A stretch of 25,887 bases of DNA from Sphingobium sp. (lineage in GTDB: Bacteria > Pseudomonadota > Alphaproteobacteria > Sphingomonadales > Sphingomonadaceae): positions 1 through 25,887 of the forward strand of contig QFQF01000025.1 in assembly GCA_003248935.1 (NCBI GenBank), written 5' to 3'. The translations under genes and the position numbers were made by a program. The notes beneath the pieces are model-generated. The model was not told the DNA's origin. It saw only the letters and a list, made by a program, of their open reading frames with translations, and did not search any database. Below are positions 8,147 through 15,099 of this stretch, piece after piece (within the stretch, counting starts at the first letter, position 1; the number at the start of each line of letters is the position of its first letter).

Positions 8147-9652
8147 TCATCCCAGCGCAAAGGTCACGGACTTGCTCTCGGTATAGAGCTCCTTGACCGC
8201 ATGGCCCAGCTCCCGGCCGTATCCGGACATCTTGTAGCCGCCGAACGGCACCGCCGGGTCAAGCAGGTTGTGGCAGTTCACCCACACATTGCCCGCCTTC
8301 AGCTTGCGCACCATGCGGTTCGCGATCGCCAGATTGTTGGTCCATACGCTGGCACCCAGGCCATAGGCGCTGTCGTTGGCCATCGCCGTCGCCGTCTCCA
8401 GATCGTCGAACGGCGTCGCGGCGAGGATCGGACCGAAGATTTCCTCGCGGTAGATCGTCATGTCCGGCCGCACATCGGCGAACACGGCAGGCTTGAAGAA
8501 ATAGCCCGGCCCGTCGACGGCCGTCCCGCCGCCGACCAGCCGCGCGCCCTGCTCCTGTCCAAGGTCGAGGAACTGCTGCACCCGCTCACGCTGCTTGGCG
8601 GACACCAGCGGCCCCATCTGCGACGTGGCGTCAAAGCCCGACCCCAGCACGAAGCCATCCGCGACCTGCGCCAGGCCATCCATCACCGCGTCATAGATCG
8701 GGCGCTCAACAAACAGGCGCGATCCTGCGGTGCAGACCTGTCCATGGTTGAAGAACACCGCCTGCGCGGCGCCCTGAACGGCCATGCCGATGTCGGCATC
8801 CTTCAGGATCACGACCGGCGACTTGCCGCCCAGTTCGAGCGACAGCCGCTTCATCGTCCCCGCCGCCTGGCGCTGGATGATCTGCCCCACTTCCGTCGAA
8901 CCGGTAAAGGCAATCTTGTCGACATCGGGATGGTCGACCAGCGCCGCGCCCGGCTCCGCATCGCCGGTAACGATGTTGACCACGCCATCGGGGAATCCCG
9001 CCTCGCAGATCAGCTGGCCAAGGCGCAGCGCGGTGAGCGGCGTATCCTCCGCCGGCTTCAGGACGACGGTGCAACCGGCGGCCAGCGCCGGCGCGATCTT
9101 CCACACGGCCATCACCAGCGGGAAGTTCCACGGAATGATCTGCCCGACGACGCCGACCGGCTCGCGCAGCGTCTGCGACGCGAACTGGACGTCCGGGATA
9201 TAGGCGAAGGACGGCGTGATCGTCGTACCCTCGATCTTCGTCGCCCAGCCGGCCATGTAGCGCAGGGAGTCGATGGCGATGTTCAGGTCGCCATGGCGCG
9301 CCATCATCAGCAGCTTGCCGTTGTCGAGGGTTTCCAGCTCCGCGAACTCGTCGGCATGGGCCTCCAGAAGGTCCGCCAGCTTCAGGAGCAGACGCTCACG
9401 CTGCACGGGACGGAAGGCGGCCCAGCTTCCCTCGAACGCCTTGCGGGCGGCCTTGACCGCGCGATCCACATCCGCCGCGTTACCGGCCGGAACCGTGGTG
9501 ATCGCCGCACCCGTCGCGGGATCGGTGATGGTGATCGTACGGCCGGACTGGGACGCGATCCACTGGCCGTCGACCAGCATCTGCCCCGGCGACGACACAA
9601 AGGCGCGCGCGGCCTCCCCCAGCCTGTTCTTCTGATCGACCACGTCCGACAT
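8147..9652 (-). CDS. NAD(P)-dependent aldehyde dehydrogenase
   Basis: A 501-residue cytoplasmic enzyme that oxidises an aldehyde to the carboxylate. Conserved elements are PWNFP with N176, the cofactor-binding FTGSTEVG, LELGGKSP with the general base E273, and GQVCTAGSR with catalytic C307. The C-terminal region FGGYKMSGYGRELG is typical. The FNHGQVCTAGSRLFVE segment is like that of phenylacetaldehyde-dehydrogenase (FeaB/PadA) type enzymes, which hints at aryl or arylalkyl aldehydes, but this is weak evidence. The start is the second of two tandem start codons (GTG-ATG): AAGGAG lies 6 bases before the ATG at 9652. It leads an operon with the amidase and is divergent from the AraC regulator gene, the classic layout for a regulator and its target. 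Confidence 0.92.
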   Translation of the reverse strand: MSDVVDQKNRLGEAARAFVSSPGQMLVDGQWIASQSGRTITITDPATGAAITTVPAGNAADVDRAVKAARKAFEGSWAAFRPVQRERLLLKLADLLEAHADEFAELETLDNGKLLMMARHGDLNIAIDSLRYMAGWATKIEGTTITPSFAYIPDVQFASQTLREPVGVVGQIIPWNFPLVMAVWKIAPALAAGCTVVLKPAEDTPLTALRLGQLICEAGFPDGVVNIVTGDAEPGAALVDHPDVDKIAFTGSTEVGQIIQRQAAGTMKRLSLELGGKSPVVILKDADIGMAVQGAAQAVFFNHGQVCTAGSRLFVERPIYDAVMDGLAQVADGFVLGSGFDATSQMGPLVSAKQRERVQQFLDLGQEQGARLVGGGTAVDGPGYFFKPAVFADVRPDMTIYREEIFGPILAATPFDDLETATAMANDSAYGLGASVWTNNLAIANRMVRKLKAGNVWVNCHNLLDPAVPFGGYKMSGYGRELGHAVKELYTESKSVTFALG

Positions 9653-9712
9653 CACTTGCTCCTTAGGGCATTCATAAAAGTCGCGCGGAGCTAATCATCC
9701 GCCTCCCTCGCC

Positions 9713-9725
9713 CGCTATCCGGAAC
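9713..9725 (-). promoter_or_regulatory. Candidate AraC-regulator site upstream of the aldehyde dehydrogenase
   Basis: The minus strand reads GTTCCGGATAGCG, 61-73 bases before the aldehyde dehydrogenase start. It matches the motif at 14784-14796 (GTTGCAGATAGCG) in 11 of 13 positions. A degenerate copy (core ATCCG on the plus strand) begins 20 bases away at 9693, and a further related ATATCCGAT on the minus strand lies near 9750. The site is in the 243-base divergent region shared with the AraC gene. Confidence 0.45.
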
Positions 9726-9786
9726 ACGAAGCCACCGTCCGCTTACGGCATCGGATATCGGGCGGCGGCGCCGTCCCAATACCTGC

Positions 9787-9813
9787 TTGACAATTCAACT
9801 AAAGTGGATTGTC
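9787..9813 (+). promoter_or_regulatory. Putative AraC-gene promoter with overlapping inverted repeat
   Basis: TTGACA at 9787-9792 is a perfect -35 hexamer; a -10 is not obvious, GATTGT at about 9807-9812 being the nearest candidate. GACAAT (9789-9794) and ATTGTC (9808-9813) form a 6-bp inverted repeat 13 bases apart that straddles the promoter, so it may be an operator for autoregulation. The transcript would begin some 75 bases before the ATG at 9896. Confidence 0.35.
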
Positions 9814-9895
9814 CTTGGCGTCGGCGGGGGACGGCCATGGTATCGGTTTGGGCGCACCCGGCCAATGCCTGCATCAGGCAGGCAGGGAGCTTGCC

Positions 9896-10888
9896 ATGCT
9901 TTCCACCGCACTGAACACCAACCGCCCGGCCACCCGCAATTTTCAGTCCAGCGACCCTGGCGAAGTCGTCGACTATGTCGGCCGCACATTGGCGCCGCAT
10001 CGCATGGACATGGACGATCCCAAGCAGATGACGGCCAAGCTCCGCTGCTTCGAGGTCGCGCCTGCCCATATCGTGGACATCCAGTACGGCACGGATGTCT
10101 GGATCGATCCGGGCGAACTGGAATCGCACTTCCTCATCCATGCCGCACTTCAGGGGGTCAGCGCCGTCTGGGCCGGTGGCGTCGAGTGCGAAATGCGCAC
10201 CGACAATGTCCATATCAGCTCGCCGGGCGCGGCTATGAAGATTCACATGACGCCGGAGTGCCGCCACCTGACCGTGCGGATCGCCGCCGCGACGTTCGAG
10301 GATTATCTGGCGCGGGTGATGAACATTCCGGTCAACCGCCCGGTGGTCTTCTATCCGGAGCAGGAGAAGGGGCAGGACTTGCCGGTCGTGTGGCGCAACC
10401 TCGTCCGCCATCTGGTCGACCAGATCGTGACTGCGCCCACGCTGATGGCCAATTCGCGCACACAGCGACAATATGCGGTCACGATGGTGGAGATGCTGCT
10501 CAGCAACTATCGCAACAGCTACTCGGACCAGATCGCGCTGTACGGCAACGACATCTCACCCTGGCATGTGCGCAAGGCCCGCGACATCATCCATGATTCT
10601 TTCGACGATGCCGTGTCGGTCACTGATCTGGCGCGGCGCGTGGGCGTCAGCGTGCGCAGCCTGCAGAACGGTTTCCGCCAGTTCCTTGGCATGACCCCGG
10701 TCGAATATGTCCGCCGACACCGGCTCGAAAAGCTGCACCGCGCTCTGATGGAAGGCGATCCGGACAGCAGCGTGACCGAACTGATGCTGGAATGCGGCAT
10801 CATGAACTTCGGCCGCTACGCCCAGTATTATCGCCAGCAATATGGCTGCCGTCCGTCGGAGACGCTGCGCAACCGCCGGGTTATTTGA
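9896..10888 (+). CDS. AraC/XylS-family transcriptional regulator
   Basis: A 330-residue regulator. The N-terminal half (about 1-200) is a cupin-like AraC_binding_2 sensor domain as in FeaR- and XylS-like proteins. The C-terminal 100 residues carry the double helix-turn-helix: first helices in SVTDLARRVGVSVRSLQNGF, second in SSVTELMLECGIMNFGRYAQ, ending in the family motif YYRQQYGCRPSETLR. The start at 9896 is chosen because AGGGAG lies 6 bases before it and the sensor domain begins soon after; an in-frame ATG at 9809 has no such site. It is divergent from the aldehyde dehydrogenase operon and its last 8 bases overlap the end of the convergent cytochrome c gene. It probably activates the three flanking leftward operons through the repeated GTTSCGGATAGCG-like sites. 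The ligand is unknown. Confidence 0.9.
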   Translation: MLSTALNTNRPATRNFQSSDPGEVVDYVGRTLAPHRMDMDDPKQMTAKLRCFEVAPAHIVDIQYGTDVWIDPGELESHFLIHAALQGVSAVWAGGVECEMRTDNVHISSPGAAMKIHMTPECRHLTVRIAAATFEDYLARVMNIPVNRPVVFYPEQEKGQDLPVVWRNLVRHLVDQIVTAPTLMANSRTQRQYAVTMVEMLLSNYRNSYSDQIALYGNDISPWHVRKARDIIHDSFDDAVSVTDLARRVGVSVRSLQNGFRQFLGMTPVEYVRRHRLEKLHRALMEGDPDSSVTELMLECGIMNFGRYAQYYRQQYGCRPSETLRNRRVI

Positions 10889-11255
10889 CGGGGTTCGTCT
10901 TCAGATAGGCGATGATGGCGGCGCGATCGTCGGCCGACGCAACCTTCGTCGCCATCTTCGTGCCGGGAACGAGGGCGCGGGGATCGGACAGCCAGGCGTC
11001 GAGGCGCTTGGCATCCCAGTTGCCTTTCGCGGCGGCAAGACCCGCCGAATAGCGATATCCCTGCACCTTGCCGGCAGCGCGGCCGAACACGCCGGCGAGC
11101 GACGGCCCGTTCATGTTCTTGCCGGGCGTCAGCGAATGGCACACGGCACAGGTCCGCGTGCGGAACAGCGTCTCACCGCTTGCGGCGTCCGGCGCTGCCT
11201 GTGCCGGTGCGCAGACGGACAATGCGGCAAGGGTCATGAGGGAAATACGACGCAT
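10881..11255 (-). CDS. Monohaem class I cytochrome c
   Basis: A 124-residue periplasmic electron carrier. A Sec signal peptide covers about residues 1-20 (ending AQA). The haem attachment motif is C36-A-V-C39-H40 and the sixth ligand is probably M101 in VPGTKMATKV, where cytochromes of the c550/cytc2 class have it; the GPSLAGVFGR block is also typical. It is the last gene of the operon with the FAD-linked dehydrogenase (18 bases upstream). Because that enzyme is cytoplasmic by sequence, a better partner may be the exported GMC dehydrogenase encoded in the other operon, whose relatives use a c-type cytochrome subunit. AAGG lies about 11 bases before the start. Its final 8 bases overlap the convergent AraC gene. 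Confidence 0.9.
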   Translation of the reverse strand: MRRISLMTLAALSVCAPAQAAPDAASGETLFRTRTCAVCHSLTPGKNMNGPSLAGVFGRAAGKVQGYRYSAGLAAAKGNWDAKRLDAWLSDPRALVPGTKMATKVASADDRAAIIAYLKTNPVK

Positions 11256-11273
11256 GGCAGGCGACCTTCTTTT

Positions 11274-12632
11274 TCAGAAAATGCGATTGGGATTGAGGAT
11301 GGCCTTCGGATCGAATGTCGCGCGGATACGGCGCATCAACGCGATCTCGTCCGCGCTGCGGCTGTGGGCCAGCCAGCGACGCTTCAGCATGCCGATGCCG
11401 TGCTCGGCAGAGACGGACCCGTGCGCATCCCGGATCGCGTCATAGACGATCGCCTCGGCCTCCCCGCGCTGCGCCTCTGACGCGAGTTCGAGGACAAGGT
11501 GCAGGTTGCCGTCGGCGATATGACCGAAAAACAGGGATCTGCTGCCGGGCAGATGCGCGCAGAGATCGGCCCGCACCGTCTCGACGAGCGCGCCGATCGC
11601 CTGGATCGGCGCACTGACATCGAAGGGCTCGACGATCGCCATCGCGGAAACCAGTTCGCCCACGGCGTCGCGAAAGCTCCACAAGCGGTGATGATCGCGT
11701 TCCGATTGCGCAAGGATGGCATCGCGCAGCAGGCCGTCCTCGAAACAGGCCTCCAGTGTTTCCGCCAGGCCACCTTCCCGCACGCTCTCCGCCTCGACAA
11801 GGACGGCAAGCGGCGGTGCCCCCGTATCGAACGGCATCCCCTCACCCAGCCGGTCGCATGCCGCCTCCAGGAAATCGCGCCACATCAGTTCGAATGCTGC
11901 GACCTGTCCGGCCATCCGCCGCTCAAGCGTCGCCAGCAGGCGCAACGCGTCGTCATAGCTCGCCAGCGCGCAAAGGGCCGTTTCCCGGCCGATGGCGGGC
12001 GGACGCAGGCGCAACACCGCACGCGTAACCACGCCCAGCGTCCCCTCCGAGCCGATGAACATCTGCTTGAGGTCATAGCCCGTATTGTTCTTCAGCATCT
12101 GGTTCATCGCGGACAGGACCGTGCCGTCAGCCAGCACCACCTCAAGCCCCAGCACCTGATCGCGCATCATCCCGTGCCGCAGCACCTGATGGCCGCCCGC
12201 ATTGGTCGCGATCATGCCGCCGATCGTGCAACTGCCCCGCGCGCCGATGTCGACGGCGAGGCGCCAACCGGCGTCCAGTGCGGCCTGCTGCGCGACTTCG
12301 AGGACGCATCCGGCCCCGACCGTCATGGTCCCCGCCAACGTATCGATCTCCTCGATCGCCGAAAGCCGTTCGAGGGACAGGATCAGTTCGCCCGCCTGCG
12401 GCAGGCCCCCGCGCGTCATGCCGGTCCGTCCACCCTGCACGACCACGGCCTGCCCCTGTTCATTGCAGCAAGCCAGCACCGCCGAGACCTCGGGCACGGT
12501 GCCCGGCTTCACCAGACCTATGGGACGGCCAGCATCCCCGCCGGTCTCGTCGTCCAGATAGCGGGGCTCGACGGCGTCCGCCTCCAGCGCATGGCGCGCG
12601 CCGACGATGGAAACGAACGGCGCCATGCTCAT
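11274..12632 (-). CDS. FAD-linked 2-hydroxyacid dehydrogenase (D-lactate/glycolate/2-hydroxyglutarate type)
   Basis: A 452-residue flavoenzyme of the GlcD/Dld/D2HGDH superfamily, oxidising a D-2-hydroxyacid to the 2-oxoacid. The FAD_binding_4 domain occupies about 35-220 with VVVQGGRTGMTRGGLP (64-78) and GSCTIGGMIATNAGG (about 133-147), followed by NNTGYDLKQMFIGSEGTLG. The FAD-oxidase C domain has the metal- and substrate-binding H371-x6-H378 (HIADGNLH) and SAEHGIG with E410 and H411, and ends in FDPKAILNPNRIF. No signal peptide is visible, so it acts in the cytoplasm with electrons passing to quinone or an electron-transfer flavoprotein rather than directly to the neighbouring cytochrome. 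The start overlaps the stop of the preceding gene by 4 bases (ATGA), indicating a tightly coupled operon. Confidence 0.88.
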   Translation of the reverse strand: MSMAPFVSIVGARHALEADAVEPRYLDDETGGDAGRPIGLVKPGTVPEVSAVLACCNEQGQAVVVQGGRTGMTRGGLPQAGELILSLERLSAIEEIDTLAGTMTVGAGCVLEVAQQAALDAGWRLAVDIGARGSCTIGGMIATNAGGHQVLRHGMMRDQVLGLEVVLADGTVLSAMNQMLKNNTGYDLKQMFIGSEGTLGVVTRAVLRLRPPAIGRETALCALASYDDALRLLATLERRMAGQVAAFELMWRDFLEAACDRLGEGMPFDTGAPPLAVLVEAESVREGGLAETLEACFEDGLLRDAILAQSERDHHRLWSFRDAVGELVSAMAIVEPFDVSAPIQAIGALVETVRADLCAHLPGSRSLFFGHIADGNLHLVLELASEAQRGEAEAIVYDAIRDAHGSVSAEHGIGMLKRRWLAHSRSADEIALMRRIRATFDPKAILNPNRIF

Positions 12633-13627
12633 TGCGCGTCATCCTCCACGAAATGCGGCATTAACTGGCGCTGCCGCAACATGGCGACGAAGTCGGTCAG
12701 CCGTGCCGCGCGATAGGCCGCCACGTCGACGCCCGCATAGTCATAGAAGCCCGCGCCGTCGCGCAGTCCGCGACGGCCCTGCGCCATATTGTCGCCGACG
12801 ATGGCGGGCGCGGCGAATCGGTGCGGATCGAGCGTGCCGGACAGGAAGGCACTGGCGTGATGCAGAATATCGCCGCCGCCCCAGTCGATGAACTCGAGCA
12901 GACCCAGCACCGCGAAGCGAAGGCCGAAGCCGACGCGGACGGCGGTGTCGATGTCTTCCGCCGTGGCGACCCCTTCCTCCACCATGCGCGCGGCCTCGTT
13001 CATTGCCATCGCCTGGATGCGTGGCACGATATACCCGGGCGATCCCTTGCACGTCACCGGCACCTTGCCGATGGCGGTCAGGATCGCGCGTACCCGCGCA
13101 ACCGTCTCCGGCGCGGTTGCGCTCGCCGGGGCGACTTCGACCAGTGGCATCAGGTGCGCGGGATTGAGCCAGTGCGCGTTCAGGAAACGCGCGGGCAACG
13201 ACACAAGCGGCGCCAGCGTTTCGGGATCGATCGTCGACGTGGTGGAGGCGATGATGCAGTCGGCGGTGGCGTGCGCGCACAGGAAGGCAAAGCATTCTGC
13301 CTTCGCCGCGACCGTCTCCGGCACGCCCTCGAACAGCAACTCGCTCTGTGCGATCGCGACCGGGGCGTCGTCACGTCCAACGAAACGGACGCGGCCGATC
13401 GCAGCCTGCGCGCCTGCCTCGCCCAGAGCGCCCACGCTGACCAGAAAAGCCAGATCGCGTTCGATCTCCTCGATCGCCTCGCGTCCAAGCAGGTTGGTCT
13501 GCTCCGCCGATCGCGGTTTGATGTCGATCAGCGTCACCGGATGACCGGCGGCGGCGAAGGCGAGCGCGATGCCGCGCCCCATCCTGCCCGCGCCGACCGC
13601 CCCGACCCTGATCGGCTCAATAGCCAT
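12629..13627 (-). CDS. 3-hydroxyacyl-CoA dehydrogenase family NAD-dependent oxidoreductase
   Basis: A 332-residue NAD-dependent dehydrogenase with the nucleotide-binding GAGRMG at 12-17, the FEGVPE segment, and the substrate domain beginning about residue 190 with KGSPGYIVPRIQ. The family's catalytic His is H152 in HWLNPAHLMPLVEV, where fatty-acid enzymes normally read HFFNP. The HWxNP form is found in members acting on non-CoA hydroxy compounds (for example pyridine-ring or carnitine-type dehydrogenases), so the substrate need not be a CoA thioester; this is inference. It overlaps the upstream gene by 11 bases and the downstream FAD-dehydrogenase by 4. No acyl-CoA ligase or hydratase is encoded nearby, which also argues against ordinary beta-oxidation. 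Confidence 0.82.
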   Translation of the reverse strand: MAIEPIRVGAVGAGRMGRGIALAFAAAGHPVTLIDIKPRSAEQTNLLGREAIEEIERDLAFLVSVGALGEAGAQAAIGRVRFVGRDDAPVAIAQSELLFEGVPETVAAKAECFAFLCAHATADCIIASTTSTIDPETLAPLVSLPARFLNAHWLNPAHLMPLVEVAPASATAPETVARVRAILTAIGKVPVTCKGSPGYIVPRIQAMAMNEAARMVEEGVATAEDIDTAVRVGFGLRFAVLGLLEFIDWGGGDILHHASAFLSGTLDPHRFAAPAIVGDNMAQGRRGLRDGAGFYDYAGVDVAAYRAARLTDFVAMLRQRQLMPHFVEDDAQ

Positions 13628-14699
13628 TGTGCAGAAAATCCTTCATCGTCTGCTTGTCGAACTGCGCCACGCCCAGATTTTCCAGCGTTCGCCCATCCGC
13701 ATACAGGTCTTCCCCGACGATCGATGAGGCGAGCGCCAGCAGGCCCGAAGCGACCGGTGTCGGCTGCCCGGCCCATTTGCCGATCGATACGATCATCGAA
13801 AGGCCAAGCGCGGTATCCTCTCGCATGTAGCGATGGGTGCGAAGGTCGATCTTTTCGCGCCAGTCGCCGCTGTCGGTCAGCTTCTCATGTGCGCCGTTGC
13901 CATACATCCACTCCTCGCCGTCACGCGAATAATGGTCGGCGAGCGGAAAGTGCGGCGCGCCATAGCCCAGCGCCTCCCGCACCGCGATCCGCTCATGATC
14001 GAGGGCCGTCGTCACGGCGCGGATCGACGGCTGCGTCCCCTCATTGTGAATGTCCCATGCAGGGAAATGCTCGAGCGGACCGGCGTTCATCATGATCAGC
14101 GGCGGATGGATCACCGGCCCGGCATTCATCAGGCCACCGGCCAGCGCATCCTCGATCGGCTCGACCGACGGATAGATCTGCGCGAGAACCTTGAACGCAT
14201 GCTCGGCATTCTTCGCGGGGAAGACACCGGTCGGCAGGCGCGTGGCATAGACGCTGACAACGATTTCAGCCGGGCCATGCTTGCGGACGAGATAGGGGAG
14301 CGTTCCCGTCTCCGCGAACGTCACGTCGGCGGTGTTGCCCGCATCGCGTGCAGCCTTGGCGAACAGCAGCGAACCCAGCGTGCCGGGCGGCAGGAACACG
14401 ACCTGCCCGTCTTTCCAGAACGGCGCGCAGGCGGCGGCCAGATCGTCATGGGTCGTGGCGGGCAACGGGATGATGACCGCCTCGGCCGAGGCAATCGCCT
14501 CCTCCAGCGAAAGGGTGGGGTGCGCGATTGGGACATCGCGCTCCCCCTTCGCATCGCGGACCCGGATGATGCCGTTTTCGAGCACGGGCGCGAAAGCCTC
14601 CGCGCCGCGCCGCCAGAACCAGACCTCGTGCCCCCTTTCGGTCTGCTCGACAGCGGCCGCGTAGCAACCATGCCCACCACCCAATACCGCAACACGCAT
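13617..14699 (-). CDS. NAD/NADP octopine/nopaline dehydrogenase family protein
   Basis: A 360-residue protein with an N-terminal Rossmann fold (GGGHG at 7-11, first strand MRVAVLG) and a C-terminal octopine-dehydrogenase domain (from about residue 180, NAGPVIHPPLIMMNAG, then YGAPHFPLADHY). Relatives make or split N-(carboxyalkyl) amino acids reductively, but many bacterial members have unknown substrates. The ATG at 14699 is preferred because GGGAGA lies 8 bases before it; an upstream in-frame TTG lacks support. It is the first gene of a four-gene operon (with the hydroxyacyl-CoA-dehydrogenase-like protein, FAD-dehydrogenase and cytochrome c). In this setting it is more likely catabolic, oxidising a secondary alcohol or amine, than opine-forming. 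Confidence 0.82.
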   Translation of the reverse strand: MRVAVLGGGHGCYAAAVEQTERGHEVWFWRRGAEAFAPVLENGIIRVRDAKGERDVPIAHPTLSLEEAIASAEAVIIPLPATTHDDLAAACAPFWKDGQVVFLPPGTLGSLLFAKAARDAGNTADVTFAETGTLPYLVRKHGPAEIVVSVYATRLPTGVFPAKNAEHAFKVLAQIYPSVEPIEDALAGGLMNAGPVIHPPLIMMNAGPLEHFPAWDIHNEGTQPSIRAVTTALDHERIAVREALGYGAPHFPLADHYSRDGEEWMYGNGAHEKLTDSGDWREKIDLRTHRYMREDTALGLSMIVSIGKWAGQPTPVASGLLALASSIVGEDLYADGRTLENLGVAQFDKQTMKDFLHNGY

Positions 14700-14763
14700 T
14701 CGGATACTCTCCCGATCAACCAAGTCGGGCTGCTTCTGTGGCAGCGGCCGGAAAGAATCTATA

Positions 14764-14800
14764 CGCTATCGGAAGGTATGATCCGCTATCTGCAACTATG
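14764..14800 (-). promoter_or_regulatory. Paired direct repeats, candidate AraC-regulator site
   Basis: Plus strand CGCTATCGGAAGGTATG (14764-14780) and CGCTATCTGCAACTATG (14784-14800) match at 13 of 17 positions and start exactly 20 bases apart, about two helical turns, as expected for the two half-sites of an AraC-family activator. On the coding (minus) strand they lie 65-101 bases before the start of the opine-dehydrogenase-family gene. The core GATAGCG is shared with the sites at 9713 and 6813. Confidence 0.55.
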
Positions 14801-14854
14801 TCCGCGCGGGCCCGTCGGCTTGCCGATCCGCCCCGGCATGGCCCGACACAGGCA

Positions 14855-14868
14855 TGTTTACGCTATCA
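14855..14868. promoter_or_regulatory. LacI-type operator (O1)
   Basis: TGTTTACGCTATCA fits the LacI-family pattern TGnTAnCGnTAnCA at 9 of 10 defined positions. It lies 232-245 bases before the LacI start and could serve autoregulation. It shares CGCTATC with the direct repeats nearby, so a chance or mixed origin is possible. Confidence 0.4.
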
Positions 14869-14940
14869 CCGCTTGCACCCGCCTGCCCATTATCGGCGGA
14901 AATCAGGGGATACGTGGGATGTGACCGCCATCATGTCCGC

Positions 14941-14968
14941 TTGACACAGGCCCTGCAGCGCATAACGT
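14941..14968 (+). promoter_or_regulatory. Putative promoter of the LacI gene
   Basis: TTGACA at 14941-14946 is a perfect -35; TAACGT (14963-14968) is a weak -10 after 16 bases. The leader would be about 125 bases long. Confidence 0.4.
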
Positions 14969-15007
14969 CCTCAAATCATTCTCCTCGCCGCCGCGCGAGC
15001 GGTGCTC

Positions 15008-15025
15008 GGCGCTGACCGAAGCGCC
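15008..15025 (+). other. Hairpin in the LacI leader
   Basis: GGCGCT-GACCGA-AGCGCC is a perfect 6-bp stem with a 6-base loop, 75 bases before the LacI start. It could affect transcript stability or translation; no riboswitch is recognised. Confidence 0.25.
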
Positions 15026-15099
15026 CCGCGTCGACAGCGAAGCCGAACCAAGCCACGGAATTGCGTCCATTCCATGCCCTTCCTGCGATCACCTCTGCC

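Larger units (their letters stand above)
14700..15099. other. 400-base divergent intergenic region between the two gene clusters
   Basis: It separates the AraC-linked operon (leftward) from the LacI gene (rightward). It holds the paired direct repeats at 14764-14800, a LacI-type operator at 14855-14868, a promoter-like TTGACA at 14941 and a hairpin at 15008-15025. No convincing gene is seen inside it. Confidence 0.6.

Noticed and set aside
8141..9694. Open frame of 517 codons on the plus strand
   Set aside because: Exact shadow of the aldehyde dehydrogenase; composition is that of an antisense frame.
9809..9895. Longer N-terminus for the AraC regulator
   Set aside because: No ribosome binding site at 9809; AGGGAG precedes the ATG at 9896, and the extra 29 residues fall outside the sensor domain.
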